From NCBI GenBank assembly GCA_964036045.1, contig OZ038383.1, positions 41,004,354-41,068,353 on the forward strand: a stretch of DNA of 64,000 nt, written 5' to 3'. This document shows positions 26,319-36,130 of the stretch, one piece after another. The notes below the pieces were generated by a model. It made no database searches and was not told the origin of the DNA. It saw only the letters and a list, made by a program, of their open reading frames with translations. Both the position numbers and the translations under genes were made by a program. Each line of letters begins with the position of its first letter. The stretch's first letter is position 1. The DNA comes from Eutreptiella sp. 'Long Island Sound 2002' (lineage: Eukaryota > Euglenozoa > Euglenophyceae > Eutreptiales > Eutreptiaceae).

Positions 26319-26996
26319 GGGCAATTGGGGGGCGGGGGCCATGATGGACTTGCCATGGGACCCTGCCGTCCTAGCTGGCCCCCACCCCCAAAACCTCAAC
26401 CACCCCCTTCCGGTCCCCCCGGAGAGTCTGATTTGGACTCTGCGTTTTTTGATGCACCGTGAGCATCAAAAAATTTTGGGGCAAGGGAGGTGCGTGTGGG
26501 CATACGAGGGGGTATCCAACAAGACAAACCCTTGCGGGTGGGGGGGGTTGTAGGGGCTTGGTGGTGGCAACCGGAGTTGCGTAAGATGAAGAGGGGGCAA
26601 GCGCCCCACCCTTCCGACAAGGGGGTGAAGATGTTTGAATTGGCCCAATTCAACGTCTTCACCCCCGACGTCAAGAAAGGGGGGGGCGGGCATTGGCTGG
26701 CCATCGCCATGTGTTGGCAGGCGATGGGACAAGGGGGTATGGAGTGTGTTGGGAGGAGGTGAAGTGGTCGCCGACGTGGTCGGAGATCATGGGGATTGGG
26801 GGCTTTGACCCTCGGCCGCCAACCGGGGGGCGTATGCTGGACCGGTGCACAGCATCGCCTCCCGACCCAAGTCCAAGCCCAAGACCCCCGCGGCCCCCGC
26901 AACCACGGGACCCTTGCAGCCGTATCCTCCCAACCACCAGGATGCCTTCGCCGAGGCCCTAGGGCAATCTCCCCCACACTCTACATGCAAGGCACG
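26319..26996 (+). CDS. Hypothetical protein, exon broken by several G-run frame changes
   Basis: After TTTTTAG, a phase-0 continuation reads GNWGAGAMMDLPWDPAVLAG, FLMHREHQKILGQGRCVWAY and EGVSNKTNP. At the G8 run near 26,541 the signal shifts frame to KMKRGQAPHPSDKGVKMFEL, AQFNVFTPDVKK and HWLAIAMCWQAMGQGG. At the G5 run near 26,733 it shifts again to VCWEEVKWSPTWSEIMGIGG, and near 26,826 to a Lys-Pro-rich stretch (RPKSKPKTPAAPATTGPLQP). Each shift falls in a G run. A competing frame ends ESDLDSAFFDAP at a stop at 26,460, so the gene may instead end there and a second gene begin. Confidence 0.4.
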
Positions 26997-27009
26997 GTAT
27001 GCTAAGTGT

Positions 27010-27127
27010 GTTCTAGCGTTGATCTAGGGAAGCGTTCTAGCGTTGATCTAGCAAACCGGCGCCGACGTCGATAGAACGTTGCTAGAAAGTTGCTAGAACA
27101 GTTGCCCGTAATGCCGCTAGAACACAC
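27010..27127. repeat. CTAG-rich intron element 3, self-complementary halves
   Basis: The left half has two tandem copies of TTCTAGCGTTGATCTAG; the right half has several GCTAGAA decamers. The two halves are reverse complements at the motif level, so the intron could fold on itself. Confidence 0.6.
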
Positions 27128-27146
27128 CTGTCTTGTTTCTCTTTAG

Positions 27147-27347
27147 GTCGTGAGCGTGCACTCCTGTGGAGCCGACCCCCGCGGGGTGCGGGTGGAGTGG
27201 GGCGATGAAGGGGGGGGGGAGGGGGCACAGCTCGTGCGGGTCACAGAGTTCGGCCGGATGTTGGGGAATGACCCCAAATTGGCCCTCTCGGTGCTGTACG
27301 GGTTGGGTAGATGGGAGGCGGGAAGAAGCGGGGGGCGGGGGGGATGA
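27147..27347 (+). CDS. Hypothetical protein, exon after a CTAG-rich intron
   Basis: CTCTTTAG at 27,146 precedes VVSVHSCGADPRGVRVEWGD, QLVRVTEFGRMLGNDPKLAL and SVLYGLGRWE. After this the frame runs into Gly/Ser-rich low complexity and a stop. The preceding interval (26,997-27,146) begins with GTATGC and has the CTAG-rich composition of the other introns of this locus. No domain recognised. Confidence 0.45.
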   Translation, partial: VVSVHSCGADPRGVRVEWGDEGGGEGAQLVRVTEFGRMLGNDPKLALSVLYGLGRWEAGRSGGRGG

Positions 27348-27640
27348 GGTTGCAACGCAGTGGTTTGGTGAGGGTGGGGGAGCAGGGGGGGGAGAGCGAA
27401 AGCGGAAGCAACAGCAGGCGTAGTAGCAGCAGCACAAGCAAGAGCACCAACAGCACCATCACCGGCAGCGGGGCGAGGACATCCCCGCAAAGCCCCCCCC
27501 CCCCCTAAGGCCCCCAAGAAACCCAAGAACCCCCGCCACTTTGAGAGTAGCCAGGAAGATGCCCCCCTCCACACCCCACCCCAAGCCCAAGGCCAAGCCC
27601 TTGGGCGGAGCGGGGCATTGGGAGGACCGTCAACCAAGTG

Positions 27641-28043
27641 ATGGTGTTGGGCGATCGGGATCAGGAGTTGGACCCGGGAGACTGGTGGGTGGTGTCGCAG
27701 GGGTGCATCGGGGAGGGGGGGGGGCAAGGGGAAGAAGGGGAAGAAGAGGAAGCGGGAGAAAGGGAAGGGCACCTTCCGGGTGCCGGGGGAGCTCCTCTTC
27801 CGCATCCGGGAGGAGGCGGAGGCCCACGTCCGGGAGGCCTTGAACGAGGGGCACCAACGGGACAACGGGGATCACGGGGATGACGAGGGGGACGAGGGTG
27901 ACGACAAGGGGGAGGGGGGTGACAAGGGGGATGAGGTGGGGGGTGACAAGGGGGGTGAGAAGGAAGGGGACATGGGGGTTGAGAAGGGGGGTGCCAGGAG
28001 CAAGGATGCATCCCGGCAGCCCCCAACAACGCAAGAGGGGTAG
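27641..28043 (+). CDS. Hypothetical protein, basic region and Gly/Asp/Lys-rich tail
   Basis: The first part reads MVLGDRDQELDPGDWWVVSQ and GCIGEGG. At a G10-type run near 27,711-27,724 the frame changes to a lysine-rich, nuclear-signal-like GKGKKGKKRKREKGKGTF, then RVPGELLFRIREEAEAHVRE and ALNEGHQRD. A repetitive Gly/Asp/Lys/Glu tail runs to the TAG at 28,041-28,043. This is the most likely 3' end of the locus. The low-complexity tail may be expanding G/A repeat rather than selected protein. Confidence 0.45.
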
Positions 28044-28315
28044 CATGCGTGTCGCGACTCGCAAAAGGGGGCCTCGGGGGGCAAGGGGGCTAATCGGGTT
28101 AACCCACCACCAAGTCACCCGGCACCGGCCCGCCAAACTACCTTCCAAGCGACCTATGGGGTGGGGTTGGGGGCTAACCGGGCTAGCCGGGGGGGGGGGG
28201 GGGGCGCTCCGTGAGTCGGGTCAAGCATCGCGAACCTGTGATTGGCCACGGCTGGCCATGGTAGCCGGGGCAGGTTCTCTTTGAGGAGTAGCGGAGCATT
28301 TATGTATATCGTTGT

Positions 28316-28400
28316 AGCAACGTTCTAGCGAAGCGTTCTAGCGGCGCTCGCTAGAGCGTTCTCGCGACGCTAGAGCGTTGCTAGAATGCCGCTCGAACGA
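28316..28400. repeat. CTAG-rich element 4, downstream of the locus
   Basis: The left side has two copies of CGTTCTAGCG; the right side has GCTAGAGCG and GCTAGAATGCCGC. The layout is that of the intronic clusters, but the element lies after the last candidate exon. Confidence 0.55.
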
Positions 28401-28816
28401 AATTTTTTTTTGACTCCAAAACAGTCCAATTGGGGAAAAAAACATGGGCCCCTGAGTATGGACAGGGGGATCCAGGATACAACCCTCAAAGTACCCACCA
28501 GGTGCCCCCGGAGGGGGGGGTACCCACGACTTTTGTCCGTTGTGGCCTTCCAGCACCATCTAGGCGAGAACGAGATTCGTTCTTCTAGCGTGTACCAAGG
28601 GCGGCCCCTTGGGGCTGGGGGGAGGGGGGGTGTTGGCGTCCTGGGACCCACGGACTCGGCTCCCCCCTGCCTCCTTCACTTCAATATGTATGCGTGGTTC
28701 TCAATCCGCAACCGCCATGCCATGAGCCCACTGCTTGCAAAGTTCCACATCCTTCTTTTGGCACCCAGAACTGAGCACAAGTGCTAGGTAAACCCTGCAT
28801 TCTCGCGGGTTGCCTA
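28401..28816. other. No supported gene
   Basis: Short open frames occur on both strands with poly-A and poly-G interruptions. None has a recognisable motif or splice support. Confidence 0.5.
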
Positions 28817-29040
28817 AAAGGGGGACGAAATCAGAATTGGCTCCATGACCCTTGCCTTCAGGGGGACCACAAAGTGGGTGGAATTGCTATGTAATCCTTG
28901 TGTTTCTGGGGGTCCCCAATAAAGGGGACAAAATCAGAATTGGCTCCATATTCCTTGCCTTCTCTGGGGCCCAAAACTGGGCGGGATTTGCTGCGGAACC
29001 CCTTTGTTCTCAAGAACCTCCAAAAGGGGGACAAAACCAT
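28817..29040. repeat. 104-bp tandem duplication, about 2.1 copies
   Basis: GGGGACGAAATCAGAATTGG at 28,817 recurs as GGGGACAAAATCAGAATTGG near 28,924, and its beginning recurs near 29,024. The copies share a TTGGCTCCAT and CCTTGCCTTC core and differ by scattered substitutions. Confidence 0.8.
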
Positions 29041-29110
29041 AGCACAACACACAAAAAAACAAAAAAAGGGTTGCCTTTGTGTCCTCAGCCCTTGCTTGGG
29101 TTATCGCACA

Positions 29111-29183
29111 TGGCCCACCCCGAGAATTGAACCCCGCACCTTTCAAGCACGAAGGCACCGTTGAAACACTACGGCACGGGCCA
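29111..29183 (-). tRNA. tRNA-like sequence, probably degenerate or tRNA-derived
   Basis: The minus strand gives a 73-nt sequence whose outer seven bases pair (TGGCCCG with TGGGCCA, one G-U). CCGT and ACGG form a 4-bp D-like stem. GCCTT and AAGGT flank an oversized 9-base anticodon-like loop. GGTTCAATTCT resembles an internal B box. The T stem has a mismatch and the spacing between arms is off, so I cannot name an anticodon. It may be a pseudo-tRNA or the head of a tRNA-derived short interspersed element. Confidence 0.3.
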
Positions 29184-29722
29184 TCTCTAACAAATGACTA
29201 TTCACGGATGGTGTTGGTATTTGGTCCAACATCTTTTTCATCCAACACCGAAATCTCTGGAAAAACCGGGTATTTTCCATGTGGACACATGGGGTGAAAA
29301 ACCACTTTTTGACCCTCTACCGGTTCAAGCAAGTTTTCCTATTGGCGCCTTTGGTGCCGATGGTCCGACAGTCACGTGGTTATCTCCCAGAGGGAGGAGG
29401 GGGGGAGGGATTGGTGTTAAGGGTCCAGGCACTACCAGCCCCCCCCCCCCCCTGCATCGGTTAGTCCGGCAGTTTGTCACGTTACACCTAGGACCCACGC
29501 ATCAGTGGGCGTAAGTTGCCAACTCAAGGGGCGTTTAAAGGCTTTGGGAATGTTGTACCGACCCATCCGAACCAGAAAACTTTACCGAGTGGAGGAGGTG
29601 CTTGGAGGGTTGAGAAACACAAAGCAAGGGTGGGCACGACAAAATACGCACCATGGCACTGGGCCTTTATCGCCAACACAGAGTACATGGCTTATGCCAA
29701 CTCTGAACCCCCCCCCTCCCTT
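29184..29722. other. No supported gene
   Basis: Contains one plus-strand C run near 29,440 and unconvincing open frames. Nothing structured was seen. Confidence 0.5.
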
Positions 29723-30612
29723 GCACTACAGCCGGGGAAGAGCCGCGAGTGCAAGATCTCCACAGCATGTTCGCCCTTGAAACGTTTGGCACCGCACTGG
29801 ATCCCGGAAGAGTTCGGAATGCAGGATCTTGACGTAGAGTTCGCCCCGAAAAAAATTGAGAGTGCACTAAAGCCGGGGAAGAGCTCCGAATGTAGGTCCT
29901 TGGGTTCGAGTTCGCCCATGGAACTTTTGCGGCTGCATTGAAGCCGGGGAAGAGCGCTCAGTGCAGGGTTTCACTTCGTGTTCGCAGCCTGATATATATG
30001 GGACTGCACTAGAGCCACGGTAGAGCTCGGAATGCAGGATCTTTGTTTTGTATGCGCCCCTAAAATTTTTGGGGCAGCACTGGAGCCAACAAAGAGCTCT
30101 AGGTGCACAATCTTCACTTCGTGCCTGCCCCTAAAAAATTTGGCCATTGCACTGGAGCTAGAGAAGGGCTGAGAATGCATGATCTTCACTTCCTATGCAC
30201 CCTTGAAAATTTTGGGACTGCACCTGAGCCACGGAAAGGCTCCAAACGTAGGATCGTCACTTTGTGTTCGTCCTTGAAAGATTTGGGACTGCACAGGAGC
30301 CGGCTAAAAGCTTAGGATGCATGATTTTCACTTTTTGCTCGTCCTTGAAAAGATGTGAGACTACACCGGAGCAGGGGAAAAGCTTGGAAAGTAGGATTGT
30401 GAATTCGTGGTCAACCTTGAAAAATTTGGAACTGCAATGGAGCAGAGGAAGCACTCGAAATGTAGGATCTTCAGTTCGCGTTCGCCAGTGAAAGTTTTCG
30501 GACTGCACTGGATAAGGGGAAGAGTTCCGAATGCAGCATCTTCACTTCTTGTTCGCCCATGAAAGTGTTGGGATTGCAGTTGAGCCAATGAAGAGCTCCG
30601 AATGCAAGATCC
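29723..30612. repeat. Degenerate 70-72-bp tandem repeat, about 12.5 copies
   Basis: Each unit begins GCACTGGAGCCGGGGAAGAG or a close variant, continues CTCGGAATGCAGGATCTTCA, then CTTCGTGTTCGCCCTTGAAA and TTTTGGGACT. Successive starts are 70-72 bp apart. Copies are strongly diverged, so this is an old array. Because the period is near 71, no reading frame is kept. Confidence 0.9.
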
Positions 30613-30991
30613 CCCGGAAAACTTATTCAGAGCCCGACATGTTCGGCCAACCTTGCGTAGCGTCCCGGCACTCCACCCCGTCGCACCCTGGGATGTGCCC
30701 CCGATGACCCCTCTCCTTGTCCACGTGGACTCTACACGGCTCATCCTTGGAAAAGATAAGCGGTTCACTCCTGACACGGATCGAATCGATAGAATACTGC
30801 ATGTTGGACTGCCTAGCCGTTATAAGTTAAAGTGGGTCGTTGATTTTGTTCACGACATAGCGCATAACCCGCTAGTGCACGGTGACTTCTATTTGTTGCC
30901 TAGCAAAAGTATCCCACGGGCCCATATCAAATGGCAGGCCACTCCTCAATTTCACAACTTTGTCGAAGGTGATCGGTGTGCACATCGCTGA
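30602..30991 (+). CDS. Unassigned protein-like segment
   Basis: The open frame reads from the last 71-bp unit into VDSTRLILGKDKRFTPDTDR, IDRILHVGLPSRYKLKWVVD, FVHDIAHNPLVHGDFYLLPS and a stop. The part after about 30,700 has the composition of a real exon. No domain is recognised and no splice junction could be checked. Confidence 0.3.
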   Translation: MQDPPENLFRARHVRPTLRSVPALHPVAPWDVPPMTPLLVHVDSTRLILGKDKRFTPDTDRIDRILHVGLPSRYKLKWVVDFVHDIAHNPLVHGDFYLLPSKSIPRAHIKWQATPQFHNFVEGDRCAHR

Positions 30992-31349
30992 CCAATACAT
31001 CCCCTTGCTTACTCAGTACTGTGTTTTGCCCTTTACCTAATTTGCCATGCATGCTTGGTCCTGTGTAGGGGATTTGTTGAGTGCTCTACATGATTTCATA
31101 TGATTTCGTTGTCATCGGTGTACGCTAGTTTGCCTTGTCGTCGAAAATGTGTGAAATGTGTATGGGTTGTGAGTGCATGATGTGATGTGTCATCTGTTGT
31201 GGAAAGCGGGTTTCCTAGGGGTAGTCATCGAACTTCTCTCCTAACCTCGAGCTCCTCCTCCTACCCAGTACCGGCGCCACCGTGCACATGGGTGGTTACG
31301 CTAGAGTGGTGGAAGCCCTCGCGCCTTTGTTGGTAGGCATGGCACACAG

Positions 31350-31953
31350 GTGCCCAGGGTTGGCGATGGTTTCTCCATCGTTGCAAAAATACGTGCCTTC
31401 CATGCATTAGCGCATGTCGCCAAGTGTTGGGGGCTTGGAGGTCTGTGCAACGGGCTAGGATACATTGAAGACACCACGTGGTGCATTGACTCAGAAAACA
31501 ATTTGCCTGTTTTTGTTGCCAACTTCAGAGGGTCGGTCTCCCAATGAACATGTTTTCATTGGGCCCCAAGCAGCTGCTACTCGTTCCTTTGTGCATGAAG
31601 GCTTCCAACTTACTTTTCATCCTGTGGCACTGTTCTGGGGGGCATCTAGAATGCTTATTCATCAGCGGTTGGACGCCATTCGTGTGGTGGGACGGGACCT
31701 CCTGCCACACATCTACCACAAAGCGGACAGGACAAAACTATTCTGTGCTAGCCGCAAAGAATCCAGGGCACTGGGCATGATGAGCCTCCCCGCAAAATAT
31801 CCCCACCAAATGTATGCTGCGGTGGCGGGTGGGGAGCAACATGAGCAGCCGGGGGTTCAACCCCCCACATATGCCATGCAATTGGCTGTTCACGTGTCCA
31901 TTCTTTGCATTGTGACAGTGTGGCACACCCTCCCCTCAACACAATGCTACTAG
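31350..31953 (+). CDS. Unassigned protein-like segments in two overlapping frames
   Basis: Frame one (31,350-31,547) reads VGDGFSIVAKIRAFHALAHV and GYIEDTTWCIDSENNLPVFV. Frame two (about 31,530-31,880) reads EHVFIGPQAAATRSFVHEGF, QLTFHPVALFWGASRMLIHQ, RLDAIRVVGRDLLPHIYHKA and SRALGMMSLPAKYPHQMYAA. A frame change near 31,530-31,545 is needed to join them. Both look coding. Function unknown. Confidence 0.35.
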
Positions 31954-32140
31954 CCGCTGGAGTCCGGATGGGATGGTATGAACCCTGCAATGGTGGTGGT
32001 GATACAATACTTCCTCTAGTACAGTTCCTCGAGTACAATTGTAAGTTGTGATATGCTAATATCATGGTCCGTCGTAGCAAGTAGCCGTAACATAGGGTAT
32101 ATGCGGCACTTCACTACTTCCATCCTGATATGGCTTGTGT

Positions 32141-32876
32141 CAGGGAAGGCTTGTTGCAGCATTCTTGTGCCCACAAAACCAATAATGACCTATTGTACAT
32201 GTACCATGTCGGGTTTCGGATTGCCTTTCCTCTTATGCTGCCTGAATCGGGGGCACCCCACGTCATGTGCCTAGCTCTTCATGCTTGGCAACTGGTAGCT
32301 ATACATGGGTGGATGGATGCCGGGAACTGCGCCTTGTGTGATGTAAATTCTACAAGATGGCCGTTAGCCGCACGGCACTATTGGTTAGAACAACTTCTTG
32401 GTTGGTATGGAGTGTAGGTCCCCCTAAAAACCAATTTCCCGGAAAAGACTATTGCTCAAGGAAATGCAACTTTTGTTACCGATGGTTCTTGGTTTCCCTC
32501 GAAGAGTTGCTGAGGCGCTTTCGCAGTGGTGTATCTTGATACCCCCAAACGGGTCACGTACCCCGTGCCCATACCATGCAACCTGGACCACTCGTACACA
32601 GTGGGGGTGTATACATCTGACGCGATGTTCCGGATCAAGGTGGCTCTTACTCAGTCTTGTGATGTTTCCTATGCTACGGTCCGCAGTTTGGGGGAGGGAG
32701 GAAATTTCACAGACTCTAAGTCTTACTTCCCAGCTCTACTCGTATGTAAGCCGAAGCACTTTGGCACGGGTCTCGTGGATGTGCTCCTCACTGATTGTCT
32801 TTGCAAGTCTGCTAAGCTCCGGCCCTGCACCACTTGTATTCACACCAAGGAAGACCCTTTCTCGATGAGGTGCTAG
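32141..32876 (+). CDS. Unassigned protein-like segments
   Basis: Part one starts after TTGTGTCAG at 32,141 and reads EGLLQHSCAHKTNNDLLYMY, HVGFRIAFPLMLPESGAPHV and RHYWLEQLLG. Part two (32,526-32,876) reads KRVTYPVPIPCNLDHSYTVG, VYTSDAMFRIKVALTQSCDV and FTDSKSYFPALLVCKPKHFG, with a cysteine-rich end. Both carry protein-like composition on the same strand as the neighbours, which suggests exons of one gene. I cannot name the family. Confidence 0.35.
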
Positions 32877-33057
32877 GTGATGTATAGACTCCACAGCAAA
32901 GGTGCTGGCACTCCGACAACTTCACCGTATGCCACTAAGATACATCAAGGATCTCCTACCCCCTTAGGCCGGCTTTTGACGCGATGGGGTGCAAAGGCAC
33001 AACTTGGTCACTTTGCAAGGAGGACTGTTGTGGCAAGAGTATGCGGTCGCATAAGAA

Positions 33058-33348
33058 TTGGACTTCGATCCATGCCTAGCTTCCTATGCCTACTACGTGA
33101 CGTGTGTAGCCGTAGGGGTGCTGACCCGGGGGGGGGGGGGGGGCGTCTTTGTATGGTCCCTTTTTGGCAGGGATTGGAAATGGCCGGACATGTTGACTGC
33201 GTGTTATGTGGCAATCGTGTCTCCGCTACGCATTGTTAACACAAGTGAGAGTATGTATCCCTTTGGCAAGCACTCTTGTACACTAAACGGACAAAAGAGC
33301 TGCACCAAATTGTTCCCCGGTGGATTATCTCCTCCCCACATAGCTTAG
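33058..33348 (+). CDS. Unassigned protein-like segment crossing a poly-G tract
   Basis: Reads DFDPCLASYAYYVTCVAVGV, then passes through a long G run (33,127-33,143) into VFVWSLFGRDWKWPDMLTAC and YVAIVSPLRIVNTSESMYPF. The G run encodes glycines in this frame, and its length decides whether the two halves stay in frame. Confidence 0.3.
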   Translation: MDFDPCLASYAYYVTCVAVGVLTRGGGGGVFVWSLFGRDWKWPDMLTACYVAIVSPLRIVNTSESMYPFGKHSCTLNGQKSCTKLFPGGLSPPHIA

Positions 33349-33837
33349 TGTCCTCGTACATTGGGGAGGCAAGCATTTCGGCCTAACAGTTGGCCGTGTG
33401 AATGAGTGTCCCGTGACCAATGTTTCCTTGTTCACTTTGCTTTTGTACGGCCAGGTGCTCACGGCGTCAATGCGAGCGCGACCTCATGGCAAACCTGCGC
33501 CTTCAGGGCCTTTTGCAGGGTAGTGTTACGCATGCGCAACACGTCACATTCTCTGCAGTTGCAAGACAACGGCTATTGCAGCTTGAAAGCAAAGAGATTG
33601 ACGGCATACCACACCTTACGCAAAGAGAATGACGGCGTGCCATACCTTGTATCCCTTGTAATTTCCCCTTAGCGGGACACTGGCAAAGTACACCGCAAAA
33701 GACACCCACGGGGCCCACTACTATGCAGCTACATCTTTGGCACTAACTAGATGGGGTTGCCATATACGTACACGGAGTCGTCCAATGGACAGCTTGGGTT
33801 GGTTTCATCACACCGTCCAAAGACCGGATGAGGTCTC

Positions 33838-34409
33838 GTGGCCGCTTTTCGTCCACAAATAATGCAAGACATTCACGATCATAGACTTGCGCACACCCCT
33901 TCAAACTGGAAACTGCAGACATCTGTTCTCAGGATACGTCCTCAGATCACCACCCTATCTACTGGAACTTTCAGCTCCCTTCCACTCCGTCATGCCCTCC
34001 AGCCCCCCTTACCTAGCACCTTTTTTCGACGCCTCACTCAGGACGAAGTAGAGCAGTTCCAGGAGAACCTCGCATCGCTGGAAAAGTTGGCACAATCCTA
34101 CCCTTCACAGGTTTCTTCTCCTCTCTTTGTGGAGCACATCACAGCACTCTGCAAACGGATCTCCCTGGCCTTCCACAACATCAAGCGCCCTGCCCGCGAA
34201 CATCAAGACACATTTATGACCTTACCGTCGACGCTTCCAAAGGGCGGAGAGCGCCGTAAAGCAATCCTTCGCGAGCTGCAAACTTTAAGCGACTCTTGGA
34301 AAGCCAAGCTTGCCAAAAAAAGGAAAAAGCGACTCCACTCGTCACCAACCACGGAGCTCCCAAGTTGTCCGATATGGTGGGTTTTGAGGCACGGCGTGGA
34401 CCCGTATAG
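33838..34409 (+). CDS. Hypothetical protein, exon before a 71-nt intron
   Basis: A long open frame rich in Leu, Gln, Glu and Lys (FFRRLTQDEVEQFQENLASL, EKLAQSYPSQVSSPLFVEHI, RKAILRELQTLSDSWKAKLA) ends with a basic patch KKRKKR and GVDPYR. The donor AG followed by GTATGT at 34,410 is a strong match to consensus and splits the codon in phase 2. The early DHR motif followed by a helical charged segment is reminiscent of the endonuclease-to-reverse-transcriptase linker in LINE elements, but no reverse transcriptase motif follows, so this is weak. Confidence 0.5.
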
Positions 34410-34480
34410 GTATGTGGCCGGGTAATCCGCTCGTACACCCCTGTGGGGTACATCCCATCCACGCTCCAGCACTTGGGTAG

Positions 34481-34724
34481 GGAGGGATGCCACATGGGCA
34501 AGGAGAACGAAGAACAGTTGTGTACGAAGGTTGTTGGGTTTGTCATGCACCACCTGGCAGATGCAGTACCCTCAGAAGCAAGTACCCTGTGGTTCCTAGT
34601 GATCAGTAGTTCTGTACAGCTGGCCTACAGTCTGGCAGTGCGCATGCCGGTACCTATCAGTGTGGTTTTGGGATTGCCCACAAAAAATTTTGGGCGCCTT
34701 CCGCGCCACAATATGTTGGGCTAA
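34481..34724 (+). CDS. Hypothetical protein, terminal exon
   Basis: Begins after GGGTAG; its first base completes the split AGG codon. The frame runs EGCHMGKENEEQLCTKVVGF, VMHHLADAVPSEASTLWFLV, ISSSVQLAYSLAVRMPVPIS to TAA at 34,722-34,724. The phase match over a 71-nt GT-AG intron is good evidence that both exons belong to one gene. The central segment is hydrophobic (about 25 residues) and could be a membrane helix. Confidence 0.5.
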
Positions 34725-36130
34725 TAGCTATTGACCCTTGGCAACTAAGTGGGCCCGGAGGGCAAAGAGGGGGGGGGGGGGGGGCTCAACATGGTGGTAC
34801 AAGTGGTTGAAATTCTCCCTACAAAGCTCAGGACATGTGGTACATCCACACGACGTAGACATGCGCCTTCACATGCCTGGCACTTCAAAATGCAGCATTG
34901 AGACTCTCGTGTGGACTTGGGGTGTTGCTTGGTGCTATGCCTTATGCTTTCAAACCACCCAACTACACCACAGGTGGAAGGTGCGGGGAACAAGTGGAAG
35001 TTGCTGGTAAACAACAATGCACGCCACTAGGGCAACATGCCTCAAATGTTTTTGCACGGCATAGGGCCAATGCGTGGGAATGGTACAGAAGGGCACCGGA
35101 CACCAGTCAAGAGGGGGTGTGCATCTCGTGTTAATGCAACCGTGCATGGAGCTAAGATCTTCGGAGCACGTACATTAAGCGTATACTAAGCGAGGTGACG
35201 CCCTCCCCTCCCGGCCGTCTGGCACCCGAAAACCATGGGTGCCCCTAGAGTGCCATTCCTGCCCGTTTTCGTCCTCCCCAATGGCGCAGTGGCCTACAAA
35301 GGGGTGGGTGGGCCCGTGCCATGCTCCAGCCCTTACCAATGCTGGAGCAAGCCCTACAGACCCACAACCACCACCACCACCACCCAAGAGGGGGGGCGGG
35401 GGCAAAAAACTAAGGACGTTGTGGGGGGGGGGGGGCTGAGGCTTGGGGTCGCACACATATAGCCGTGAACCCCCGAACCCAGGGAGCCGTAAAAAATATG
35501 CTCTTTTTGAAAACATGTGCACCACAGGGGTCTAATACCGCGGATCGCAAAGGTATGACCAATGCACATTTTACGGTGCCCGTGCCGTAAACACTAATGA
35601 ATTTGCGTCAAATTTTGCATTTTCTCTACACCGCCTTGCATGTAAAAAACACAGTTCCAACAATGGTTTAAACTAGTAGCGCAAGACCTAGACCTTGTTC
35701 AAATGTGCGACGATGGGTCATTGGCAAGAAGACCAACAAAAAGACAAATCGCATTGCATTTTCAAGAAAATTTAAAAGACATCTCCCTAATGAGACAACT
35801 GCAAAGAGGGAAATATTGAGCAAATGAGACCCGAACACTCTGCCAATGCACCCATTCTTTGTAATGTTTGGTGTAGAGAATAACCTTCAAAGTCACATCT
35901 CCCTGCCAAAATGCATGCGGCGCCAGCGCCGCAAAAAAAGACGTCGCGCTGGTGATTGGAAACCAATACTATGCCCAGAAATCGTTTTCTCTGTTTGAAG
36001 CAAGAGGGCGGAGATGTACAAGGGGGGAGGGGGGTCTACATAGTCCATTGTTGTTTCCCGTATGCGCTAAGTGTAATCCCCGTCATAACCTATTGCAGCT
36101 CGACATACCATTGGAAACCTCTTAGGCAAG
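34725..36130. other. Mostly non-coding
   Basis: A poly-G tract lies at 34,769-34,784 and another near 35,424-35,434. Short frames at 34,898-35,134 and 35,235-35,462 have no motifs. From 35,480 to 36,130 the sequence is richer in A and T and appears non-coding, with one copy of a 22-bp palindromic motif at 35,569-35,590. Confidence 0.45.
35569..35590. repeat. 22-bp palindromic motif, copy 1
   Basis: TTTACGGTGCCC and GTGCCGTAAA form an almost perfect palindrome. Related copies lie at 36,164-36,185 and 37,502-37,523. Confidence 0.5.

Noticed and set aside
21236-27450. Possible reassignment of TAG to glutamine
   Set aside because: TAG interrupts the synthase frame, and a Gln-rich reading near 27,410 would cross two TAGs. 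But the synthase site is normally Glu, and the region near 27,410 has an alternative open Ser-rich frame.
26143-28150. Long minus-strand proline-rich frames at 26-28 kb
   Set aside because: They mirror the Gly/Lys/Glu-rich plus-strand exons and low-complexity G tracts; only the plus strand shows ordered protein-like segments with splice phase.
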